From contig JAKPKF010000076.1 in the NCBI GenBank assembly GCA_029553845.1, positions 1-6,758 of the forward strand: 6,758 nucleotides of DNA, given 5' to 3'. Of the stretch, positions 1 to 5,294 are shown in pieces. Source of the DNA: a bacterium (GTDB taxonomy: Bacteria; Patescibacteria; Dojkabacteria; SC72). The first letter of the stretch is position 1; each line of letters begins with the position of its first letter. Made by a program: the position numbers and the translations under genes. The notes below the pieces were generated by a model. That model saw nothing but the letters and a program-made list of their open reading frames with translations, searched no databases and was not told the DNA's origin.

Positions 1-898
1 GTGGCCTATTCTCATGAGCACTACCTCCACCAGTTGGCTGAGTATAAGTTGTATAACCTGAGTCAGGCCTAGTATGATTAGGGAATGGTCTATTACTAGC
101 ATTGTCCCCCCATTTTTCTTCTTTAAACTTAATCTTATGACTATGAGGAGGTATCTGGTCTAGAGTAAGAGTTACTAGGGCCTGCCCACCAGTATTACCA
201 ATACGTTCGTATTCATAATTTCTTGGATCATATCCTACTACAAATCTACCTCTTAAGTCTGGAACACTTATATAACCAGCTTTAGTAGAAGCAGTATTAT
301 ACTTATCTCCAATAGCTTTATATAATTCTGGGTATTCTGCTATACTTACTTGACTTCCATCACAAAGTACATAACCTTCAGGAACTCCAGAACCAGACCA
401 TAATTGGATAAGACCAATATCCCCTCCAGCAGTGTTCTCTTTTTTACCCTGTCTACAAGTTACAACTACAGTTTTACCTGATTCATCCTGTATGAAAATT
501 ACTTGGCCAAGTTTATCATTATGAGTATTATCGTTTAAGCTCATGATAAGAGTAGTACCAGAGCCAGATACATCTCCCGAGTTTTCCCTAGTATAATTTA
601 CATTAACTGGATCACCAACTTTCTTTCCATTGATTACCATTTGTTTAGTAGATACAATAGTAACCTCTTTACTTTCTCCTGTAGGCTCAAAGTATAATTC
701 AGTGGGTGAAACTCTGAAAGTGTATTCATAATTGCCTTCCCCTTTCTTGTGGATAAGCTTTACTTCTTTAGTTGACCCATCTACAGCTTCTACTGTTAAG
801 ATCTGAACTATATCTTTGTCCGTAGCATTCTTTTCTTCTGGTGTTACCGTTATAACAGTCCTACCTGAACCTTGATTCTTGCTTATAGTGAATCCCAT
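1..898 (-). CDS. Phage tail-collar fibre protein with N-terminal BACON-like domain (partial, 3' end outside window)
   Basis: Reading from ATG at 898-896, 299 codons stay open to the window edge, so the C-terminus is missing. Residues 1-55 form a short beta-rich lead. Residues 56-152 look like a BACON/Ig-type sandwich: FRVSPTELYFEPTG near 61-74, an Asn90-Gly91 turn, and a closing strand ending at Gln150. Residues 160-299 match the phage tail-collar (Collar) family: LWSGSGVPEGYVLCDG (166-181), YPELYKAIGDKY (189-200), VPDLRGRFVVGYDPR (212-226), PPHSHK (250-255) and HENRP (295-299). The HSH pair resembles the metal-binding His-x-His of T4 short tail fibre gp12. Family members usually end shortly after a HENRPPY-like motif, so perhaps 10-20 residues are lost. 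The likely role is a trimeric tail fibre or baseplate-tip protein that contacts the host surface. The ATG shares one base with the TAA of the gp10-like gene upstream, implying translational coupling. The collar assignment is strong; the BACON assignment is pattern-based. Confidence 0.9.
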   Translation of the reverse strand, partial: MGFTISKNQGSGRTVITVTPEEKNATDKDIVQILTVEAVDGSTKEVKLIHKKGEGNYEYTFRVSPTELYFEPTGESKEVTIVSTKQMVINGKKVGDPVNVNYTRENSGDVSGSGTTLIMSLNDNTHNDKLGQVIFIQDESGKTVVVTCRQGKKENTAGGDIGLIQLWSGSGVPEGYVLCDGSQVSIAEYPELYKAIGDKYNTASTKAGYISVPDLRGRFVVGYDPRNYEYERIGNTGGQALVTLTLDQIPPHSHKIKFKEEKWGDNASNRPFPNHTRPDSGYTTYTQPTGGGSAHENRP

Positions 899-1452
899 TA
901 TCTTCTATATTTCCTTATTTCTTTACGAAGTTCTCTTACTATAGTTTCCTTCAGAACCTTCTTACCACCAACTTGTTCGAAAGCTGGTGCCCATAGAGGT
1001 CTTGGAGGTAAATTACCACCTCTAGAACCATACTCTAACATGATAGCTACTTGGTTCAATGTTCTTTTACTAGTCCTATCACCCTTTCTGGTTTTCTTAA
1101 GGTTAGTAGGTATACCTACGTAAGTTCGATTCTTCTGTTTTACTATTTGTACTGATCTCAAATACTGACCCGTATAATTCAAAAGGGTATGCTCTCCATA
1201 TCGTTTAATAGTATTAGCAGAGTGAGGATCCCAATGGGTTCCTCTTGGGGGAGTACCTGTTCTTAGGCATTTTTTCACAAGTCTGAGAAGTTGATTGCCG
1301 AATTTCTCAGTAGCTCTATCATAAGCATTCCTCATGATAGAAGGAGTTTCTGCAATTAACCTCTCAGCTCTAGCCTGTTCTTTTGGGTCAGTATATATCT
1401 GTAAGTCTCCCAAGGGAGTACTTATAGTTATGTTTACTGACTTACTTGCCAT
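898..1452 (-). CDS. HK97 gp10-like / Mu gpG-like tail completion (virion morphogenesis) protein
   Basis: This 184-residue basic protein carries two marks of the HK97 gp10 / phage virion morphogenesis superfamily. One is a central LLNYTGQYLRSVQI stretch (90-103), comparable to the TG-x-L-x-x-S-I core. The other is a C-terminal LEYGSRGGNLPPRPLWAPAF block (139-158), comparable to the family's E-F/Y-G...P-x-R-P-F/W. Proteins of this family sit at the head-tail or tail-end joining interface and help complete the tail in siphoviruses and myoviruses. The length is within the usual range. The N-terminal 60 residues are mostly helical and the tail is Arg/Lys-rich (ELRKEIRKYRR). The start is supported by a GAAGGA Shine-Dalgarno with an 8-base spacer, inside the end of the preceding gene (11-base overlap). 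The TAA stop shares a base with the ATG of the collar gene. Its place among fibre genes rather than beside head-tail connector genes is unusual. Assignment is by motif only. Confidence 0.75.
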   Translation of the reverse strand: MASKSVNITISTPLGDLQIYTDPKEQARAERLIAETPSIMRNAYDRATEKFGNQLLRLVKKCLRTGTPPRGTHWDPHSANTIKRYGEHTLLNYTGQYLRSVQIVKQKNRTYVGIPTNLKKTRKGDRTSKRTLNQVAIMLEYGSRGGNLPPRPLWAPAFEQVGGKKVLKETIVRELRKEIRKYRR

Positions 1453-1978
1453 CTGGATTTTCCTTCGGTTTATTCAAGCCAAGTGAATCCATCATAAGGT
1501 TTATGGCTTGCTGTTGTGATTGTAATACTGATACTACATCTTTCCTGAATGAAGCGAATTCTTCATTGAATTGACTACCATTAGTGGGCTCCTTGTTTTC
1601 AAACATAGCAAGGATATTATCGCATTCCTTTATTATGTTCTCGTATTTACCTACATTATTAATAATACCAAGAGCCTGTGACCTTTGCAATGATACTTCG
1701 TTTACAATATTACTTCCAATTAGAGTGTAGTACACATTGTTATAAATACCCTCATTCCCATCCGAAGGTAAATATACGGTTACTGTACCAATGGAATCTT
1801 GAAGAACAATTTCTATAAGATTAGAAAAGCCATCACCATTTTCATTAGCTCTGGGTTTACTTTCTCCTACCTTTACTACTTTAGCTCGGTCAAAGATTGG
1901 GTACATTGATCTTCTGTCTCTTTCTAGAGTAAAGACTGAATCTCCTCTTTGTAATGATTTAAATTTCATTTCTTCCAT
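1442..1978 (-). CDS. Small phage protein of unknown function (beta-rich N-terminus, helical C-terminus)
   Basis: I do not recognise this 178-residue protein. Residues 4-90 look beta-rich (VFTLERD, AKVVKVGE, LIEIVLQD, GTVTVYLP, NVYYTLIG), like a compact barrel or Ig fold. Residues 95-168 look helical (ALGIINNVGKYENIIKECD, FRKDVVSVLQSQQQAINLMM), with possible coiled-coil pairing, and the end is a polar tail (NKPKENPDGK). There is no signal peptide or membrane segment. It overlaps the 73-residue gene upstream and the gp10-like gene downstream (11 bases), so it is very probably a virion assembly or tail component made with them. The start is uncertain. ATG at 1978 gives a 13-base overlap and has no Shine-Dalgarno. 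The in-frame ATG at 1969 makes a classic ATGA overlap with the TGA of the preceding gene and would give 175 residues. I report the longer form. Confidence 0.7.
   Translation of the reverse strand: MEEMKFKSLQRGDSVFTLERDRRSMYPIFDRAKVVKVGESKPRANENGDGFSNLIEIVLQDSIGTVTVYLPSDGNEGIYNNVYYTLIGSNIVNEVSLQRSQALGIINNVGKYENIIKECDNILAMFENKEPTNGSQFNEEFASFRKDVVSVLQSQQQAINLMMDSLGLNKPKENPDGK
1461..1466 (-). promoter_or_regulatory. Shine-Dalgarno for the gp10-like gene
   Basis: The sense strand reads GAAGGA here, 8 bases before the ATG at 1452-1450. It lies inside the coding end of the upstream gene. It is the only clear Shine-Dalgarno in the window; the other starts have weak or no purine-rich leaders. It fixes the start of the gp10-like protein and suggests that gene is not wholly dependent on coupling. 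Confidence 0.6.
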
Positions 1979-2187
1979 ACTGCATTATTTTTATTGATTA
2001 GACTTAATCCCATTTGAACCATACTGGGATTCTGTTTCATAAATTCTACTAGGTTCAAGAAATTATAGTATCCATAGATATCTATCAGTCTTTGTGCTTC
2101 ATCAGCTACTCTCTTTGCTACCTCTAAATTAGGAGCCGGTAGTTGCATTTGGAGAGTAAAGGTTTGTAGTTTATTATCCTCTTCCAT
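1966..2187 (-). CDS. Small helical phage protein of unknown function (73 residues)
   Basis: I do not recognise this protein. After a short polar start it has a beta-like stretch (QTFTLQMQLPAP, 8-19). Two probable helices follow: LEVAKRVADEAQRLIDIYG (21-39), and a more hydrophobic one around NFLNLVEFMKQNP (42-54) with MVQMGLSLI (56-64). It ends in NKNNAVWKK. It is too short and too polar at both ends to call a membrane protein with confidence. Its ATG lies about 20 bases after the terminator-like hairpin, and its TGA overlaps a possible start of the next gene as ATGA. That spacing argues that it is a real coding frame and co-translated with its downstream neighbour. The leader GTAAGAAAC before the ATG is a poor Shine-Dalgarno. 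A small tail or assembly subunit is likely from context only. Confidence 0.65.
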   Translation of the reverse strand: MEEDNKLQTFTLQMQLPAPNLEVAKRVADEAQRLIDIYGYYNFLNLVEFMKQNPSMVQMGLSLINKNNAVWKK

Positions 2188-2207
2188 GTTTCTTACTAGA
2201 TTAAAAC

Positions 2208-2248
2208 GAAAAAAGGGAAATACCCGCTACAGGTACCTCCCTTTTCCC
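2208..2248 (-). terminator. Intrinsic terminator or attenuator hairpin
   Basis: On the sense strand, positions 2248-2232 (GGGAAAAGGGAGGTACC) pair with 2224-2208 (GGTATTTCCCTTTTTTC) in an uninterrupted 17-bp stem. It has four G-U pairs and a 7-base loop (TGTAGCG). Six U residues lie at the end of the 3' arm and a second U run (GTTTTAA) follows. A shorter stem ending at the GGGA/TCCC pairs would leave the U-run single-stranded, the usual terminator form. It begins 20 bases after the stop of the 157-residue gene and ends 20 bases before the next start. That leaves almost no room for a promoter after it, so partial read-through (attenuation) or RNA processing are possible alternatives. Confidence 0.8.
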
Positions 2249-2267
2249 TAATCAACTTTAATAGAAA

Positions 2268-2741
2268 TTATGCAGTTTTATTACCTAAAGCCTGTACTAC
2301 CGAGTTAATAATGTTCTGATCTCTTTGAGCATCAACTACTCGATTCAGTCTAGCAATTTCTTGGTCTTTTGCAGTGTTCTCAATCAGACACTTAATCTCT
2401 TGCTGGCCTTTCATTACCTCGCAATGATTACGTTCTGCCTGAAGAGCTAATCTGTTTTCGGATTCTCTAACTAAGCTCTTAACTCCACGAGCAGCATCAG
2501 ATATGTCTTTGTAAATACCAGCTTTTGCTTCCTGAACAGTAGATTCCACTTTTTGGATATCAGCTTTTGTGTCATTGATTTTGTCCCACACAGAAACTGC
2601 AGCAGCACCAAAACCACCACCTACTAAAGCTCCACCGACAGCACCCCAACCGGAGCCCCATCCTCGATTATTACAACATTCATCACTATAACGATTACGA
2701 TTCGCAACCACTACAGTACCTTCACCAGATTTAACTTCCAT
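2268..2741 (-). CDS. Glycine-zipper plus coiled-coil phage protein, probable structural or membrane-active protein
   Basis: This 157-residue protein is not assigned to a named family. Residues 1-22 are polar and include a Cys pair (C22-C23). Residues 27-52 are Gly/Ala/Trp-rich and hydrophobic: GWGSGWGAVGGALVGGG then FGAAAVSVW, with small residues at glycine-zipper spacing. From about 54 to 150 it is continuous amphipathic helix, typical of a coiled coil (KADIQKVESTVQEAKAG, LVRESENRLALQAERN, KDQEIARLNRVVDAQRDQN). Two further Cys sit at 107 and 118. A short Gly-rich N-terminus followed by a long helical rod is seen in phage virion proteins of uncertain role. A membrane-inserting ejection protein or holin-like factor is also conceivable. 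The gene stands alone between an AT-rich 77-base gap and a strong terminator, which suggests separately set, perhaps high, expression. The start has no Shine-Dalgarno; the leader is A/T-rich, as is common in Bacteroidota. Confidence 0.75.
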   Translation of the reverse strand: MEVKSGEGTVVVANRNRYSDECCNNRGWGSGWGAVGGALVGGGFGAAAVSVWDKINDTKADIQKVESTVQEAKAGIYKDISDAARGVKSLVRESENRLALQAERNHCEVMKGQQEIKCLIENTAKDQEIARLNRVVDAQRDQNIINSVVQALGNKTA

Positions 2742-2818
2742 AATGATTTAGTTTTAAAGTTAATAATTAAATTTATCTATCAATAAATGTACTAGTGTTG
2801 TGTTTAGGATTAAATTGT
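2742..2818 (-). promoter_or_regulatory. AT-rich intergenic gap, possible promoter region for the 157-residue gene
   Basis: This is one of only two noncoding gaps in the window. It holds an all-A/T 6-bp inverted repeat (ATTTAT at 2771-2776, ATAAAT at 2783-2788) and an 11-base palindrome TTAATAATTAA (2760-2770). I do not see the Bacteroidota TAnnTTTG / TTTG promoter pair, nor a convincing sigma70 pair. A TTGATA on the sense strand (2784-2779) has no well-spaced -10. A phage-encoded or divergent promoter is possible. The call rests on position and AT content only. Confidence 0.25.
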
Positions 2819-5293
2819 CTAGGTGGGCCAAGAAACATCCCAATGATGGGTATTATTCCCCTCTTCAATCCTAAAGTTACCAATTGATAACCATAAACCT
2901 CTTACAGAATTATAGGCCCATACATAAACATTATCTCCAACCCCTCTATCCTTAGTAGGACTTTGAAGAGAATTCACAGTTATTTTACCTTCTACTGAGT
3001 CTACAATAATACCCTCCTGTATTAAGCTCATATCATACATAAAGTCAGAAGTATGAGGCATATTAGCCGTATCAAATAATCCCCACGTATCTTGATCATT
3101 ACCATTTGAAATATTTAAACTTAATTCCAATCTGAAATTATTTATTTTTGCTTCTTGAAGAACTCTGAAAATTACTGTTTTTCCAGATGGCTTCTGTCTA
3201 TAAGTATCTGCTCCAGTTCTTACAGTAGATCCATTTTCAGTTATATTTGCCATAAACCTGAATGGGGATTGAGTATCTGATGTAATTGCCCAGCCGATTA
3301 ATTTATCTATTATCTCCGAATGGACTCTCTCTATATCGTCTACAGATAAGGGACTACCATTGTGAGTAGAGATAATATTAAATGCAGGTTTATTTACCAA
3401 TCCATTTGAAGGAGCTGAGAAGGTGAAATCGGTGTAATGCCCATTACCATCTGAGTCAGTAATATAAAACTCATAGACATCTCCTGCTTCTTGAACTATT
3501 GTTAGAGTACAAGTTTTATTGGATTCTCCCTGAGTAAAGGTAATAATTCCTGTTCTAGATGAACTACTGTTATTAGTGGCTACCTTATATGTAGCCCCAG
3601 CACCTGAACCAGATATAGTAATCCAATCCACATTAGAAGATAAAGCCCAATTAAGGAATTGATTACCATTCTTCCTAGAATATACTCTTACGGGTCTATT
3701 GAAGGATGAGTCTGAGCTTGGCCAACCAGAATAAGTAAGAGAAGTACTCAAAGAATCCCCCGAGTTTTCTCTAATACCAAACTCATAAGTTGAAGCACTC
3801 TGTTGTACAGTTTGTACTAACTCTCTATCTAAGCCATTAGGTTGATTAGCTCTGATTGTAAGAGTTCTGCTTGCAGGCTTTGAATGCTCAGGTATGGTAA
3901 TAGTTACTTTAAAGTAATAACCACTCACATTAGTAATAGTTTCGGTTACTCCGGATGGCAAAATAAGAGTAGGTTTAATAGCTTCGGTAGAACTTAAAGA
4001 ACCGTTAACATATCTAGACCTATAACTTTTTATATAAAAAGAAATATTACCTCCTTTACCTTCAACAGTACCAATGGATAAAGTACTAGTTTTATAACCA
4101 CTATTCTGTTGAGTACTATGTTCAAATACTATACCGCTACTAGGATAAGTTACCTCAGCCGAATTCTGTGTAATGGTTAAATATACAGGAGTTGCCGTAT
4201 CATAAGTAAACTTAATCTTAAAAGTTCTAGGTGATGAGTTAGGGTTTGGTGCTACACTAATACTACATCCACTAGAAGTTTTACCAGAGATGGTAATATC
4301 AGATGAAGTTCCCTCAACTACTTCAGCTGAAGTATAAGTAGTTCTAATGTTTTCTACATAAGTTCCGTTTATATATTTATCATAATTGGCATTTACTGTC
4401 AACCTAAATCCTGAACCAGTTCCAGGTACATTTTTAGTAGTTGGGTCTATAGATAGGTGATCTACATAGGTTACTTGACCTCCTTCCTGAGAAATTGAGA
4501 TAGTCTGGTCTGTAGCAGTTGGGAAATCGAAAGTAACCGTAAAATTTCTAGCAGAACCACTATTACTTGGGATAGAAATACTATTACCACTAATAGAAGC
4601 CGGACTAGAAACTCTTACAGTAGCAGTTTCTGATTCTGTATAACTACTACCTTGACCATTCCAAGTATAAGTTCTACTTGCACTCTTAGCAGTTACATTA
4701 GATTGACCTCCACTGTAACTGAAAGAAGTTTTATCTACTCTACAGTTATAACTCCATGAAGAATAAACTTTTCTACCTGCTGCCTGGGTAAATGTTGCCT
4801 GTAGGGTTTTACCCGAATACTTCTGAGTCCAAGTTACAGTGATTGATTTACTATTAGTAGATGTATTGTTGGGTACTATTCTACCTTTATTACCGTCGTA
4901 ATCTGTAGTATACCAAGAACCTTCCGAAGTTTTAGTGACATCATTCGCCAAACTTTGAGAGATAGTAGTATTAACACCGTTTACTTGCTTAACTCGATTA
5001 GAAGCATATGAACCAAAGGGGTATGTACCTCCAGTAGCTGGAGCATTAAAAGAAGGATTACCATTCGGATCCCACTGGAATGTATAAATCCATTGCTCGG
5101 CATTGATATCCTCTAACTTGACACATTCATTGTTACCATAGCTAGCAGCATTACTAATTACAATAACCTTGTCAACATTGGAGTCCTTACCATTATTGAG
5201 TGCTAACAACTCAGCCTTGGTAGGGCACTCATTAGAGGTCTTACCAAGGCCGGTCTTATTCAGAATAGCACTCCAAGTTGCTATTTCTGCCAT
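2819..5293 (-). CDS. Multi-domain BACON-repeat tail fibre / adhesin
   Basis: This 824-residue protein has an N-terminal head (1-75) with two Cys-containing motifs, NECPTKAELLAL and NNECVKLEDI. Six beta-sandwich repeats follow, at roughly 79-173, 174-272, 273-379, 380-499, 501-604 and 606-715. Each has a central Asn-Gly turn (N105, N212, N309, N430, N542, N645). Each closes with a strand ending in Gln (Q170, Q269, Q376, Q498, Q601, Q713), as in TFTQAAG, TITQNSA and TIVQEAG. This is the pattern of BACON/Ig-like modules, which bind glycans or act as spacers in Bacteroidota and their phages. Residues 716-824 form a distinct Trp-rich domain (WGLFDTANM, VYVWAYNSVRGLWLSIGNF, HHWDVSWPT) that may be the binding tip. 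No enzyme motif, signal peptide or membrane helix is seen. The ATG lies one base after the stop of the upstream fibre gene (TAA-T-ATG), so the two are probably coupled. The stop is TAG, followed three codons later by an in-frame TAA. The role as an adsorption protein is inferred from domains and neighbours. Confidence 0.85.
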   Translation of the reverse strand: MAEIATWSAILNKTGLGKTSNECPTKAELLALNNGKDSNVDKVIVISNAASYGNNECVKLEDINAEQWIYTFQWDPNGNPSFNAPATGGTYPFGSYASNRVKQVNGVNTTISQSLANDVTKTSEGSWYTTDYDGNKGRIVPNNTSTNSKSITVTWTQKYSGKTLQATFTQAAGRKVYSSWSYNCRVDKTSFSYSGGQSNVTAKSASRTYTWNGQGSSYTESETATVRVSSPASISGNSISIPSNSGSARNFTVTFDFPTATDQTISISQEGGQVTYVDHLSIDPTTKNVPGTGSGFRLTVNANYDKYINGTYVENIRTTYTSAEVVEGTSSDITISGKTSSGCSISVAPNPNSSPRTFKIKFTYDTATPVYLTITQNSAEVTYPSSGIVFEHSTQQNSGYKTSTLSIGTVEGKGGNISFYIKSYRSRYVNGSLSSTEAIKPTLILPSGVTETITNVSGYYFKVTITIPEHSKPASRTLTIRANQPNGLDRELVQTVQQSASTYEFGIRENSGDSLSTSLTYSGWPSSDSSFNRPVRVYSRKNGNQFLNWALSSNVDWITISGSGAGATYKVATNNSSSSRTGIITFTQGESNKTCTLTIVQEAGDVYEFYITDSDGNGHYTDFTFSAPSNGLVNKPAFNIISTHNGSPLSVDDIERVHSEIIDKLIGWAITSDTQSPFRFMANITENGSTVRTGADTYRQKPSGKTVIFRVLQEAKINNFRLELSLNISNGNDQDTWGLFDTANMPHTSDFMYDMSLIQEGIIVDSVEGKITVNSLQSPTKDRGVGDNVYVWAYNSVRGLWLSIGNFRIEEGNNTHHWDVSWPT
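3149..5059 (-). repeat. Six tandem BACON-like protein modules (about 97-121 residues each)
   Basis: The repeat is visible at protein level, not as near-identical DNA. The Asn-Gly turns are spaced 107, 97, 121, 112 and 103 residues apart, and the closing Gln residues 99, 107, 122, 103 and 112. Sequence around the turn is loosely alike, for example NYDKYINGTYVEN and SYRSRYVNGSLSS. The divergence suggests old duplication or shuffling rather than recent expansion. A seventh related module lies in the tail-collar protein at the other end of the window. Confidence 0.65.
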
Positions 5294-5294
5294 A

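Noticed and set aside
1..160. Diversity-generating retroelement variable repeat in the collar gene
   Set aside because: Collar-type fibres can be such targets, but there is no second near-copy of this stretch, no reverse transcriptase, and the C-terminal end lies outside the window. Nothing visible supports it.
872..1123. Plus-strand open frame of 83 codons
   Set aside because: It lies antisense to the well-supported gp10-like and collar genes. Its product has no recognisable motif and it sits in a window where all other genes run the other way.
2771..2788. A/T-only hairpin after the BACON fibre gene as a terminator
   Set aside because: Six A-T pairs with no GC and no clean U-run make a very weak stem; it is expected by chance in such AT-rich DNA.
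2268..5293. Identification as a crAss-like phage
   Set aside because: BACON domains occur in crAss-like phages, but also widely in other Bacteroidota phages and host proteins. No crAss marker gene is in the window, and a gp10-like gene fits a siphovirus or myovirus better.
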